Below, one piece after another: positions 23,014-35,625 of a stretch of 64,000 nucleotides of DNA. The notes below the pieces were generated by a model. That model ran no database searches and was not told where the DNA came from. It worked only from the letters and a program-made list of their open reading frames with translations. The translations under genes and the position numbers were made by a program. Source of the stretch: Apostichopus japonicus (taxonomy: Eukaryota > Echinodermata > Holothuroidea > Aspidochirotida > Stichopodidae); the NCBI RefSeq assembly GCF_037975245.1, contig NC_092562.1, forward strand, positions 6,547,501-6,611,500. Reading direction: 5' to 3'. Every line of letters begins with the position of its first letter. Position 1 is the stretch's first letter.

Positions 23014-25250
23014 GTAAATTGTAAGCAACTACCTCAACAGATATATTCAGCAGTACTGCATACTGAGCCACAGTAAGAGAAAGTTAATATTGATGGACAT
23101 AGCTTTTAATTGTACTCTTTCAGTCTCCAGGGAGTAATGTTTTAGCGGAGAACTTGAGGTTGATTTTTCCAAGTGTTTGAACAAGTTCTGTTCTTTGTTT
23201 ATATACCGGGTCTAAGAAAGTAGGACAAATTTCAATTGGCAAATTATCAATTTATCAAAATATCAATTTTCAATATACATCAATATCGAAAGGAAAATTT
23301 CAATTTGTAAAAATCATTTTAACGGTTCAAACAAGTTACAACAAATTCAATAACTGGATGTATTAGAGTTAGCAATAAATTTTGAAAGATGTTACATTGA
23401 TATCTACTTTGTCAAAAGTAACAGAAAATTGCAGACGTTAGAATTGTTCTCTTGAAGTTTGGACTCTACGCAGCACTATGCATTCAGTGCAATTAAGATA
23501 ACTGATAATTATTTTAATATAAATTAATAATGTGGGTTCAAAGAGCAACCTCAAGTGGCCTCAAAGTCACCTTGAGTACAAGATCAGTGCAGGTGGTACT
23601 ATATCTTCATTGTCCATTCTTATTGAAAGTTAAAATAAGTGAACTTTCTTATTGAAAGTTGTTTACAAGAATAAGGATAAATCATAATATGTGTCAGCAT
23701 ACAGTAGTTAAGCTTCTTAATTAATGGAACCAAACAGTACATCATTGAAAAAACTTTTCTATGTTGAGATCGAAATTTGTAGGATGGTAATTATTATCAT
23801 TATCTGTGGCTCTTGATAAATGAGTTGATTTTAATGTTTATAGTATGAATATTAACCAATACATTTTAGAAGGTGACACAAATAGATAAATTCATAAGAG
23901 TTTCAATGATACACATAGTAATGTTATGGTTTGACATATTTCATGTAGTCGTTGATGTGTCTGAAGGGGTGAGGGGGGGGGGGACTAATGGAGAAAGAAG
24001 GAAAAGGGTAGAAGAAAAGTTGTAAATGTCTGAGAAGGGCAAACCATTTCAGATGGGGAGAAACAGTTGATCTCTCCTGGGTAAGAAAACCCATATGACT
24101 TTGGCCTGGGATGGGAACCCATTTCCTCCCAGCTGCTATAAGTTTCATTGATTCTAATGCTATTGCCTTTAATCAAATAATTAGCAGCAGGTTGCCTCTA
24201 ACATGTTATATAAACATTAATTTATATTCAGTACTCACAAATATAGGAATATGCATATTGCATAGTTTTGATTAGAAAATCATGTTTTGACAAGTTAGGC
24301 TTAATGAAAATGTTCCTCTTTGTTTACATTCCCTTTGATATAATTCATAACTTTTATAATTTCATACTGTAGGTATATTCCTGTAGGCTGTATTTCCTTT
24401 GTAAAAACAGGTACGTCAGTTTGGAATATTTCTGTGAAAACCTGAAACTGTACCAAGATTGTGTATTAAATGAAATTTGGTTTATAATTTCCTTGGAAAG
24501 ATTTGCGAGGCTGACATATCAATGTCCTATGAAAATCGTTGTGTTATTGTCCCTTTTGAAGCAACTAGATAACAACTGGCAGGCAAAAATGTCTACAGGA
24601 CTAATTAATTCAAGAAACCTTGTAAGAATAAAATATGAATAAAAGTCATTGCATGCATTGATTTAAGGAAAGTTGTTTGATATTAAAGAAGACATACATA
24701 AGCGAGATGAAAAAATTGTAGTGGAAGGAACATGAGTGTCCATTTTCATTTTCACAACAAAGATGTACGTATTTGTGTGTAGGTTATTATGTATAGTGAT
24801 TTTCTGTGGTCGAAACGTGGACAACCTCAAATATGTACGTTTTTGTGTGCTTAGTTTAATTATGTATAATGATTTTTTTTTGGGTCGAAACATCAACTAC
24901 CTCAAAATGAAGCTTCTGGAAAGCAAACTTAATGCAAGTAATTTTTTTTCTAAAACTTTGTTTGTATTTTAAGTGATCATTCTGCATGTGTTGGGTTATG
25001 GAGATATCTTTATCACGAAATGTTGCGATTCAATTATTGTTGTCGTCATTAATTTTGTGATATTGGTAACAATTGCAGAGAAGAAATTAAAAAAGGAAAT
25101 GTTTTCCAAAGATCTTTTTGTTTCATGACCATCAGGTAATTCAGTCAGGTTTTTGTTGAATTGTTTTTTTATTTATTTATTTATTTTAATATTCTTGCTG
25201 ATAATCAACTTGATACAAAGTATAGTTCACCATGCATCATTCTTACCAAA
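23014..25250. other. 3' flank of gene 1, no gene seen
   Basis: AT-rich, with short simple repeats near 23245-23330. A segment around 24050-24150 has GGGTTCCCATCCC on the minus strand, weakly like a pol III B box. A near-duplicate pair of about 60 bp with TATGTACGTWTTTGTGTG occurs at 24765 and 24832. No coding region recognised. Confidence 0.4.
23374..23379 (+). promoter_or_regulatory. Possible polyadenylation signal of gene 1
   Basis: First AATAAA after the stop codon, about 360 bp downstream. Another AATAAA lies near 24625-24640. No cleavage site could be confirmed. Confidence 0.3.
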
Positions 25251-25426
25251 GGGGTTAATCAACGGTCTAGCGTGCGTTACTCACAGGATTAATGCACGAT
25301 CGGGGGATAATGCAAGTGATGCACGAGGGCGGAGCGTAGCGGAGCCCGAGTGCATCCAGCGATAGCATTAACACCCGGAGTGCATTAATCATGTGAGTAA
25401 CGCACGCTAGACCGTTGATTAACCCC
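25251..25426. mobile_element. Palindromic 176-bp foldback MITE
   Basis: The left end GGGGTTAATCAACGGTCTAG is repeated in reverse complement at the right end. The inverted repeat is 47 bp with one mismatch. The central spacer contains CGGAGCGTAGCGGAGCCCG. A related half-copy (CGTGCGTTACTCACAGGATT) lies at about 25531-25550, next to a GGTCAGCTGACC palindrome. Confidence 0.85.
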
Positions 25427-26479
25427 GTTCATTCATACACTACCATTTGTGTGGGGGAAAAATCATAAAACAAAACATTTTTGGTTACATATAACCAAAG
25501 ATTTATTAAAGTGATGCCCCGTAATTTTACCGTGCGTTACTCACAGGATTAACCACGGTCAGCTGACCTGAATGGACCAATAGGATTTAGGAATCTTTAC
25601 TAAGTATGAATGAACTGCAGTTTATGCATTCAGATCCAAAATCAAAGTTCTTTAAAGATCTTGTATCCGGTGGAAGCGAAATAAGACAATGATTGTATGA
25701 AGTCATCACTTGTTTGTCTGCTCATTGGAATCCTTATTTTCACTTAAGCTGATAAGTGTACTAATGTAGCATTTCATTCTGTGATTAATTTATGGAATGG
25801 TGATTCCAATACAGTTGCTTGTTCAACCTTGATAGAAGAGCTACATACGGGGGGGGGGGGGGGGGAGATAGGAATGGGGATCGCAAATCGATGTCAAATT
25901 TGAGCCGAGTTCACATGGTCCTAAACCCATGAGCGTAATGAAACAACAATAACACTTTCTGTGTTTTTCCTTATATCGATACAAGCGTGAATTAAACCTT
26001 AATTATGAGCCGCTTATAATGTGGACATAAGTTTGCCTTATCCCACTCCCACCACAAAGTCTGTCTACGGGCCATTTCTCATCCATTTCCATATTGCCAT
26101 ACATATGCAATCTGTTTACTGTAGACCTATTACTACCAAGTCAGACCAAAATGTTATGGTGTCTCTGTTCATAAAAAAAAGGAGTTCTGCAGACATTCAA
26201 ATCATTTGACAATCACATTTCCTCACACCCCATCAACCTGAAACTGCTGACCTCTTTGTTAAACTTTCAAAATAGACAGACTATCAACTTTGGTTACGAC
26301 AGGAACGTGGAAAATCAAAGAACAAATATTTCTCCATGGAAACTTTGAGATAAAGCTTCGCAACTTCAACTTTGAGATGATAAGTTAATGCTTGTAAACA
26401 GTTGAATTTTGGACATACCATATATTTTATCCCTTTCCCATTGTTTAGCTACTATATGTAGCTATGATGGAGTTGTTTA
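25427..26479. other. Intergenic interval, no gene seen
   Basis: Contains the half-copy MITE near 25531 and a G16-type run at about 25850-25866. No supported coding region or RNA gene. Confidence 0.4.
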
Positions 26480-27460
26480 CAAGGTTTCACAATTTGACCA
26501 CTGGTGACCTCAAATGACCTGTGCTAAAAACAATAGGCTTTTACTGCAGTTTCCTTTTAAGGATCAATAAAGTTATTCTTACTGTTACTCAATGTGGTCC
26601 TTTACACTCCAAACATGAAATTGGCCAAGCTTCCCTTCTTGAGATATCGTGTTTACAAGCAAGGCGTCACATACTCATCCGCCTGCATGACTACAAAGGT
26701 TACGATTATCATCGAAACCAAAAACGTTTTCGTCCCGATCGAACACCAATTGCGTTTATTGTATGAACTATTTTTACTAGTGTACTTGAAAAGATGCAAT
26801 CGTATCACTGCCTGTACTTTGTGAATGTTCAACACAATATATAGTGCAGATGGCCCAGTGCCTTAGCTTCGCAGGGGTGGCCCGGCCCGCCCATCTTTTC
26901 GCCCGCCCGCCTTGCACTACAGATGCAAGAATGTCTGCAGACAATTGCTAAGGTATTGTTAGCCAATCAAATCACGGGAAATTTTCAAAAGCATCATGGA
27001 ATATTTTAAGCATGGAAATATGTAATGAAAGTGTTGCGTTAAACCCTGTACCTTGCGGTTGGATATTATGATGTATTTGTTTTCAGTGTAAGCATTGTAT
27101 GCATTTTTGGTTTCGATGATAATCGCAACCTTTCCAGTCATTATGGCGTATGTGTGTGTGTGTGAGTGCGTTTGTGACACCCAGCTTTTAAACACGATAT
27201 CTCAAGAAGGGAAGGTCAGACCATTTTCATATTTTGTGTGTAGAAGTACCACATTTAGTACAATAAGCCTATTGCTTTTAGTGGTCAAATGTCATTTAGG
27301 GTCACCAGGGGTCAAATTGTGAAAACCTTGTAAACACGATATCTCAAGAAGGGAAGCTTGGACCAATTTAGTTGTGACACGTTACGTACAAGAATCATAT
27401 TGTTTTTTTGTGGAAGTCAAGTGTAATTTGGAGTCAACAGGGGTCAAATTGTGGAACCTT
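26480..27460. repeat. Inverted repeat of the GATATCTCAAGAAGGGAAG family
   Basis: The stretch at 26480-26735 is inverted with respect to 27110-27340. Both carry CGTTTACAAG/CTTGTAAACACGATATCTCAAG, GAGGTCA-type words and a TTTCGATGATAATCG segment. The right side contains a second direct copy (27320-27460). Similar GGTCATTTGAGGTCA words occur at 55790-56300, so it is a dispersed repeat family of unknown class. Confidence 0.6.
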
Positions 27461-27593
27461 GTTTTTATAATCTACCGTATCTCCCACCGACCAGCCTATT
27501 AGATAACAAGTGCGTTAGGTCCTCATTTGACATAGGAGAGGCTGTTGGCAATTGGAAATTAGCAAGGGCATTCGTAGATTACATGCCATGAGT

Positions 27594-27961
27594 CAAGGGC
27601 GTAGGAACCGGGGGGCTGGGGGGCGCCAGCCCCCCCAGTGAAAAATGTGGAGGGGCCGAAGTATCATTCCGCCCCCCCCCCCCGGTTCGCAAGTCAGAAA
27701 ACCCCTTTTTCATTTCCAAATGAGAAAAAAAATCTCATTTGGAGCACCAAATTGCATCTAAGGCCAGGTGAAAATACAAAATTAAGTTTACAAAATGGAG
27801 TGCGTGTTGAAGTGTGCTATATTGCACCAAATTGCATCTGAGGCCACCTGGAAATGCAAAAAATTCCAAAGGGGAGGGGGAGACCCCTCCCCTTAATCTC
27901 CTCCCCCAGACCGGCCATCAGTCTTCAGCCCCCCACTCAAAGGTACCTTCCTACGCCACTG
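27594..27961. mobile_element. 368-bp hAT-type MITE, CAAGGGCGTAGGAA ends
   Basis: Begins CAAGGGCGTAGGAACCGG and ends CCTTCCTACGCCACTG. It is flanked by a perfect 8-bp duplication, CCATGAGT (27586-27593 and 27962-27969). The interior is G/C-homopolymer rich near both ends. It is a close relative, in the opposite orientation, of the element at 46277-46643. Non-coding. Confidence 0.9.
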
Positions 27962-29339
27962 CCATGAGTCATAATATCGCAAGAAAATATTTTTTAAATA
28001 TATAGTTTTGAGACAAGTTTGCTGTTATCGCTGCTATGATTTTTTGCAAAGATTGTCACTCAAAACCAGCTGCGAGTGGAAGATGCTCTTTCAACCTTAG
28101 ATTTTTATTGCGTTAAGATTGCGTTGATTTAGGCAGTGTTATGGAGTAATAGCGATATTTATCGCGCACCAATCTGCAGCTAAAGGCAAGATAAATAATT
28201 GGGAAAATGTACGAAGTCGCGCTAATCGCGTAGCGGTTCAAAGTAGCAGTGGGGGTACCGTATAGGCTAGGACTCGCGCACACCTAGCTGGTGTATTGTA
28301 TATGCCTTGTACTAGAGGAGCCCTAATGTAACAGAAGCCATGCAGGCTATCTTCGTATGTATTTTTGCAGACATTTGTTTTTAATTGTTTGAGACACTAC
28401 AGTAGGCCTAGTTGCTTATTTTTGATTCTGCGACATGTTTTACTTTGTCCATCACTTACTTTTGGTGGAAAAAGTTAAAATTTCATACTGCACAGAAACA
28501 TAATTTTCCAATGTGCAATAACGTAGCACCATGTATCTGCCTAAGTGCCTAACCTTTCCCTTTGATCACAGAAAGCATTGATCTGTACTATGGAGACCTG
28601 AACAGCGATCATAGTGGCGAGTGAATTTTGCCTTATGGCGAGTAGAGTTTTTAGTCACGGTCGTTAAATGGTGGGTACTTTTATATTTTATATTTTCGAG
28701 GCAGGAGAATAAGCCTGTTGTCTTTGGCAGATACCAATATGTATGCTGAATACAAGACAAGCTAGTTTCCATCTCGGTCATCAGCTGCCAATGTGAATAT
28801 TGTTTGTCATATCTCAAGGCTGTTTGCTGTACTATTTAGATTCAACATTTTATGGTATGACTCCCAGGACGGCAAGTCGAGAAACTCACATACAGTCCCG
28901 GAGGATAGCTTCCGTCGCCTATATATCCGGGGACATTTTGGGACATCGTTCCTATATCTGAGGCCATGCATGGGGTCATTCCCTGACCGACTTGGTGCAA
29001 TAATAATGTGCCCATTTCGAAGTAATTTTATTCACAGATTTTTAGTTGTCATGGTTCGAACAAATGAGGGGTGTTCTATCCTGAAACATAGGGCAAAATG
29101 GGGCTGGGGTTTCCAGTTCGCCGCATCATTTGTCAAACTTGCACTGGGTTCTAATGTTCATGTCAATTGGAATCACTAATAAAAGCAATAATCCACCAAA
29201 AATTAAGGCCGCATGAACTTTATTGCAGATTTCCTCGGAGTGACGTGACGAATTAGTAATTTTCTCCCGAAATCACGCAACTAGATGGCTGCTATCCAGC
29301 CTGGCAAGTGCCATCTCCAGCGATCTGACAGGAATCTGA
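27962..29339. other. Intergenic interval, no supported gene
   Basis: A 128-codon frame at 28793-29179 (+) matches no family I recognise and has no supporting codon or splice pattern. The rest is unremarkable. Confidence 0.35.
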
Positions 29340-29459
29340 CATTTTCTTGGTACGCTGGGCGCCAACCGACGGTGGCGCTCCGCATAGATAGTACTTACCA
29401 CCGGAATACTCGAATCGATTGCGTCCCCCCACGTTTCAAATCGGATTGACGCCCCTGAG
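29340..29459 (-). mobile_element. Truncated element end with the GCGCCAACC..GGTGGCGC module
   Basis: Carries ACGCTGGGCGCCAACCGACG followed by GTGGCGCTCCGC, and ends GATTGACGCCCCTGA at about 29459, which resembles the right end of the 5-bp-TSD MITE family. No matching left end was found, so it is a fragment. Confidence 0.5.
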
Positions 29460-29564
29460 TATGTCACATTCATATAGGCCTAAGATTATTCATGAAGTAT
29501 CATCGAAACCGAACTGCAGTATTGTTGTCTGGTTTCTCTATAGTGATATTACTGTCACTCGTTT

Positions 29565-30088
29565 TACTTGATTGTCGACATACACAGCATATGCACACAG
29601 ATTTTAATGTTTCAATTAAAATTAAAATTTAAATGTGCAATATTTTAATGCTGGCAGTTTGCCTCGACACTCATAATTAATTTCTGACATTTTCGGCTTA
29701 TTATCTACACATTATTATTATACATTATTATATATCCCGCTTATTATATATCTACACCTTTTAATCAGTTTAAAAGTGCAGTAGGCTATATTTATGCTGG
29801 TGTTTTGTCTAGACACTCGTTTTACTTCATTGCCGACATTCACAACATATCCACACAGCATTTAATGTTTCAATTAAATAAGTTTAAAAGTGCAATATTT
29901 TTATGCTGGCAGTTTGCCTCGACACTCATAATTGATTTCTGACATTTTTGGCTTATCTACACATTATTATTACATATTATTATATATCCCGCTTATTATA
30001 TATCTACACTTTTTAATCAGTATGTGCAGTATTTTTATGCTGTTATTTTGTCTAGACACTCGTTTTACTTGATTGCCGACATTCACAG
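29565..30088 (+). repeat. Tandem repeat of about 250 bp, interrupted by a hAT
   Basis: GACATTCACA...CACACAG-type starts occur near 29575 and 29830, and again at 30076, where the third copy is cut by the 30089-31098 element and resumes at 31099. Each unit includes CTGGCAGTTTGCCTCGACAC and AT-rich TATATATCCCGC stretches. Confidence 0.8.
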
Positions 30089-31098
30089 TAGTGTTTGCAC
30101 GGGTTATCCGGGTACCCGGGTACCCGCCCGACGCGATATTACCCGGCTCCTAATTTATTACCCGAATCCTAAGCAAAGTGTGATTTAAAAAAAAAAAAAT
30201 TGCCAAACCGACGGTTAGGCTGATTTCCCATTGACTTAGTGTGTTGTTAGGCTACCATGTGTTCGAAGATAACAGCAATAACGAAAGCTTTCCATAGATA
30301 TCTTATAACTGCGTCACAATTTCAGCTAATAAACAGATGGCTAGGCTAGACTACCCCCATTGACTTAGTATGGTTTTAGGCAACCATGTGGTCGAACGTA
30401 ACAGCAATAACGAAAGTATTCCATGGATGTCTTATAACTGCGTCACAACTCCAGCAAATAAACAGATGGTTAGGCTTAGCTAGATTTCGCATTGACTTAG
30501 TGTGGTGTTAGGCTACCATGTGGAAGAAATTATTATTTATTCATTCGTTTATTTCAAAGAAGGAAAGGCTGACAAGGAATTTTACGCGATGTTTATGGAT
30601 TAAAGACGGGATAACTAAAAAATAGTAATCGCAAGTGGCTTTTTACTAATCGTTTATTCCAAATGCGATCAAATATTCGCGCAATCTCGCGGCTAATGCG
30701 AACCCTGGGCCTGCATAATAGATAGTAGTAGTATTAAAAACTGTTTAAGAGCTAAATTGGATATTTATATGGTTTGATCCAATAGACGTGCACGAGCTAG
30801 CATAAGCAGCGGCGGCAGTGCGATGATAGTAGTAATGCTAATTATAATTAAATAATTAAGAAACACAAGCAAATAAAAATTATTGAGGGAGATTTTATAC
30901 CTTATCTTAGACCTACGTATTTGAACATGAAAACATTGTCAGTAGAGAATATAATGCATTTATTACAGCATCCAATAAGTAATTTCTTGAAAATCGTGAT
31001 ACACGAGGGTAAACAATTTTTTTCCGGGTACCCGGATACCCGACGGGTAACGGCCCTCGGGTACCCGGTTCCCGATTTTTGGACCCGTGTAAACACTA
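30089..31098. mobile_element. 1010-bp hAT-type element, TAGTGTTTGCACGGG ends
   Basis: The left end TAGTGTTTGCACGGG matches the right end CCCGTGTAAACACTA at 14 of 15 positions, and both subterminal zones contain GGGTACCCGG palindromes. It has a perfect 8-bp duplication, ATTCACAG (30081-30088 and 31099-31106). Internally, about 2.5 copies of a roughly 130-bp unit (CATTGACTTAGT...AACAGATGG) lie at 30210-30530. No transposase; non-autonomous. Confidence 0.9.
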
Positions 31099-31106
31099 AT
31101 TCACAG

Positions 31107-32960
31107 CATATATGCATATAGCATATAACTTTCAAACACTTTCAAAGTTGTTTATCGTACAGCAGTGTTGCATTGTATGCCGTCCAGGCCTGCATATATG
31201 GTAATAAGTCTACAGCCAAATTCCCGCTTCACATCTAGACAGTCATTTTGTAATTGTAAATTAGTTGAAGGTTGCATTAGGACCTACTTAATTTTTAACT
31301 TTTTTTGTACACATTATTTGGCATATCACTATACGCTTCCCTTGTGCACAAGCCAGCATGGTCATTACAACTAAGTATTGCGCCTGTAGAGGTATTTAAA
31401 ACTTGTTTTCATGGAGGTCAGCAGTCTAGACGCAAGTTTTACTGAGCCGAGGCAAACATTTTTATGATGTTTCATCCCGTGGACGCAAGATTTAAAGAGG
31501 GTATGAAATGGTGGATTTTCATGTCTTAGAATAGTTTATCTACATTACTACAACACCACCCATTCACTACTTCCCTTAAATGCTGCAGCTGCAAAAGCTA
31601 GAAATTCGCTGTCAAAGTAATCCCTAGAGACCTCCCGAGCAGACTTTTGTGAAAAAACTCAAAGCTTCCCACCGCAGTTCATATGACGTCAGTAAAGGGA
31701 CCATTTCATCCAAAGCCGACTCCCCGATATTTACTGTTACGGCGTCATTCAGTTTACTACGTGCAGGTAACTACAACACACTCTCATCATCAACTGAAAT
31801 TTTTCTCACGGATCTTCCGATTCCGAGGAAATGGGCCTTCACCTCTCAGAACATTCGTAAGCTTTGACGAAAATTATGTTCTTGAGGAAGAAGTGGAGGA
31901 AATAGTTTTCGAGGGTGATGAAGATAATAAGTTTCCCCTATCAATTGAGCCCCTTGCAGAAGAATTGTAAAAGGATCCCGATGACCGAGACGCGTCGCTG
32001 CCGATCGAAGTCCCCGAGCAGAACGGTTGGACTATCCTGAACCGAAACTGATCGGTTGAGCATAAACAAAACCACCGTTTTTAAGATCATACTATGATTT
32101 AAATTATCTCGAATGTCGAGGATCCTATACTTAACTTTGTAGCGAAGCTTCTAGAATTTGTTACTTACAGTGTAAGGAAAATATGACATTCTGTACAGTG
32201 CAAGTGCAACCCTGTAGTACAGTAGCATGCCATAGTGGACACTGCGAAGTTCGGGCACCTAAGCCTTAAAACACCCCAAAACTATTGACAAATATGTAAG
32301 TATACTTGCTTGCACACGGGTCATTTTGGAGAGAAAATAACTGTAGCTTCGTACCTTTTGGTGAATTGACTCTTCCTGTAGGTTGTCATGGTGAAATCGT
32401 GTATTTCTTAGGGGTGTCCGAACTTTGCAGTGTTCCGAACTTCGCCATACTGACTATTCCGTGCTATAATAGTGGTAACATGGGGTCTAGACCTAACTAA
32501 TAGACGTTGTATAACAGGCTAGCCCGTGTAATTGTATCATCCAACTGTTACGTAAAATCATAACACAACGCCAGTTTTACAACAAAAGAAAACTTGCAGA
32601 TGTAGTATTGATTGTTTTTAAACCAACTGGCTATAAGTTTTGTGCAAAATAGTAGGTAACCAATAAAAAAAAAACGTAATTTGCTGCATCAAGGAGACCT
32701 AGGCAATGGTAATAACAAGTAATTTGGCAATAGTATAGGCCCACAGGCACTCGTAACGTTGTGTAGGTGTAGTGTTTTGAACGAGTCGTGTCTAAAATTC
32801 TTCGATTTCTGTCATCTTTGGAAAAGCGTGCAGGTGAAATCAGTCTTTACTTGTGGTGGAGCAACCTGCAATCACACATCGGCCCTGCATATTTCACGAT
32901 TACGAGATAAATTTACGTAAAACCAAACTCCAAATCTCAATTACTACAGAGCACTGCAAC
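31107..32960. other. Gene-free interval with one doubtful reading frame
   Basis: A frame at 31683-31970 (+) ends with an acidic stretch (LEEEVEEIVFEGDEDNKF) that looks more protein-like than chance, but no family, start context or neighbouring exon supports it. The remainder shows nothing recognisable. Confidence 0.3.
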
Positions 32961-33170
32961 CAGGGGCGGCGATTTCTTTCAAATATTGGCAGGCATTTGC
33001 TTTGGTGCAGGCGCGTATGAACTTTCATCCCCAAATTGATCGCGCGCTTCGTGATATGTATAATACTATCTTAGCGGAGCGCCACCATCGGTTGGCACGC
33101 AGCGTACAAGAAAATTTCTGGTTTTGGTAGCCCCCAGATCACCGGAAATGGCACTTCCGGTATAGCACTA
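32961..33170 (+). mobile_element. Left end of a CAGGGGCGGCG element with the shared module
   Basis: Starts CAGGGGCGGCGATTTC and carries GGAGCGCCACCATCGGTTGG at about 33077, followed by GGAAATGGCACTTCCGG at about 33143. The right end was not located, so the element is partial or longer than shown. Confidence 0.5.
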
Positions 33171-33214
33171 TGTCGAGTACTGATGGCGATGTTTGTTGAA
33201 TTTCGTGAGATCAA

Positions 33215-33523
33215 TTGTTAAACAGCGCCGATGACCACGACGTAAGTTTAGTCAACAAAGTGAGTTTTGGCAACAACGAGTGTTTAGACATTAACGCGAA
33301 GTTTAGGCACCAACGTGTTTTTAGACATCAATCTGAGTTTAGGCACCAACGTGTGTTTAGATATCAACGCAGTGCGTTTAGAGACCAACGTGTGTTTAGA
33401 CATCAACGTGCATTTAGACATCAACGTGCTTTTAGACATCAACGTGAGCTTGAACTGCAACATGGTCAAATAGCAGAAACGACGTTAGTTTTAGAGAACA
33501 ACAAACTTAGTTTAAGCAACTAA
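33215..33523 (+). CDS. Reading frame of FRHQR hexapeptide repeats, unknown
   Basis: About nine tandem copies of an 18-bp unit (TTTAGACATCAACGTGTG) give repeats of the type FRHQRV. The open frame has no ATG near its start and no recognised domain. It is most likely a minisatellite with an open frame, adjacent to transposon sequence, rather than a gene. Confidence 0.3.
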   Translation: MLNSADDHDVSLVNKVSFGNNECLDINAKFRHQRVFRHQSEFRHQRVFRYQRSAFRDQRVFRHQRAFRHQRAFRHQRELELQHGQIAETTLVLENNKLSLSN

Positions 33524-33625
33524 ATAATTTTCCCTATTCGCGTTCCATAAGAACGAGACTTTGTAAGTCTTAACCATAGAAATTGAAGTAGGAAGAATGA
33601 CGTCATGCGACAAGTATACACTGAA

Positions 33626-33760
33626 GGTAGCATACGCCCATTAAAAGCCCCATTGACTTATCACAAAAGTAATGTGGTCCCGAGGTCTAGATAGAACTTC
33701 TCACTAGCTAAACGCTACCTATCACTGGATAGCTGACAAGTTGGCCTTTCATGGTATCCC
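33626..33760 (+). repeat. Fragment of the GCATACGCCCATTAAAAGC repeat
   Basis: Matches the start of the repeat units at 34196 and 38056 (GCATACGCCCATTAAAAGCC, then GGATAGCTGACAAGTTGGCC), then diverges. Confidence 0.75.
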
Positions 33761-34599
33761 TGATCACAATCCACTGGTCTGGCTTGCCCTGCCTACAGCA
33801 ACATTATCCAGAGGGGTCAGCGGGCGGGGTTTTTGGTCTCTGGCTCTGAAAAGTGATGAAAACTACTTTTGTTTAGCTTAGCTGATTCTTCCCAAACTGA
33901 CCTACATGACATACCCCAATGTATTCCTGAACTGTTTCGAACATGTTAAACTGATATTGCATGGCACTCCAGTGCAACTGTTAAGTTGCTAATAATAAAA
34001 GAAGAAAGTTGAAGGTGTTCTTTGCCAATAGCTGGATCATCGGGATTTGTAAATCACAGCCTCAATTGTAACAGAATGTAAAATAGTCTAAAAGAAAGCT
34101 TACTGAAATGCTATCTAGATACACTGTTCACCTTAATAGCATATCCAGTCCAGTTAAAGGTGGTGCATAGGTTTTTATAATTTTTCTAAAAGACAATTAT
34201 GCCCATTAAAAGCTCCATTGACTTACACACTAAATCAAAAAAGTAATGTGGTCTCTAAGTCTAGATAGAAGTTTTCACTAGCTAAATGCTACCCATCACT
34301 GAATAGCTGACAAGTTGGCCTTTCATGGCACCATCAATTTTCCGTATCATGACCATGCATATTTTTTGCTATCCGAGCCGGAAGTTTTCGTCACTTCTAA
34401 ACAAACCTCTTCACTCGGTAGTAAACGATTTTCGTACGCTGCTCCTGGGAGGCCTAAAGGGGTCGAAAATTGACCAAATGTTTGCACCACATGTACTATG
34501 GCGCGAGAAAGCGGAATATATTATGTACAACAATATATATGCTTTACTTGCAAAATACATACATGGTTTACTTCAAAAATACCTTTTTTAAAAAACATA

Positions 34600-35045
34600 T
34601 ATATTCTCTGACAGAAAAATATTTTTCTCTAACAAAATATATAAATTCTGAGACAGAAAAAATATATATTTTACAGGAAAAATTATATTCTGTGCAAAAA
34701 TATATTTCTATTTTGTGTACGAAAAATATATATATTCTCTAACAACAAAAATTTCTATTCTGTGCGAAAAAATATATTCTGGTCGAAAAATATATATATG
34801 CTGTACAAAGTACCAAAACATATATATTCTCTGAGAGAAAAATATTTTTCTCTAACAAAATATATAAATTCTGAGACAGATAAAATATATATTCTACAGG
34901 AAAAATTATATTCTGTGCAAAAATATATTTTTATTGTGTGTACAGCAAATATATATATTCTCTAATATTCAAGACCTATTCTGTGCGAAAAATATATTCT
35001 GTACGAAAAATATATTCTGTGCGAAAAAATATATATGCTGTACAA
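34600..35045 (+). repeat. AT-rich hairpin array, left side of the foldback
   Basis: Repeats of the form TATATATTCTCTGAGAGAAAAA, plus a duplicated block (34590-34740 versus 34815-34965). It is the inverted counterpart of 37265-37720. Confidence 0.85.
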
Positions 35046-35124
35046 AGTACGGAGCTCTGTAAGTGCTGACCAAGATGTTCAGTAACTTCAGCAGTGACTA
35101 TGGCAAGCCGTTTTAACATTTACC

Positions 35125-35625
35125 TCTCTATTCTACTTAAGTAGAATGAATTGCACTTAAGTAGAATACAATTAAGCTTAAGTGAAATGAATTGCACTTA
35201 AGTAGAATACAATTAAGCTTAAGTAAAATGAATTGCACTTAAGTAGAATTGCATTTTACTTAAGTTTAATTGTATTCCACTTAAGTAAAATTACCACTTT
35301 CTTTTAAGCTTAAGTTAAATTCAATTTCACTTAAGCTTAATTGTATTCTACTTAAGTAAAATACAATTCTACTTAAGTAAAATTTAGTTTAGCTTAAGTA
35401 AAAGTGTCATTCTTTTTCACTTAAGCTAAATGCATTTTACTTAAGTAAAATTGTATTTTACTTAAGTAGAATACAATTAAGCTTAAGTGAAATTGAATTT
35501 AACTTAAGCTAAATTGTATTCTACTTAAGCAGAATTGTATTTTACTTAAGTAGAATACAATTGCATTTTACTTAAGTAAAATTCAATTCTACTTAAGTAA
35601 AATACAATTTAGCTTAAGTGGAATT
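35125..35625. repeat. ACTTAAGT palindrome field, left
   Basis: Dense series of short perfect or near-perfect palindromes centred on CTTAAG (for example ATTCTACTTAAGTAGAAT), one about every 15-20 bp. The connecting sequence is almost only A and T plus a few G/C. No coding sense. Confidence 0.95.

Noticed and set aside
23011-23020. Splice donor overlapping the gene 1 stop (TAG|GTAAAT)
   Set aside because: The protein already ends at the family's usual C-terminus, and no downstream continuation was found.
24050-24150. SINE on the minus strand (GGGTTCCCATCCC)
   Set aside because: Only a weak B-box match and no A box at the right distance.
28793-29179. 128-codon frame as a gene
   Set aside because: No recognised family, no repeated motif, no splice or composition signal; length compatible with chance.
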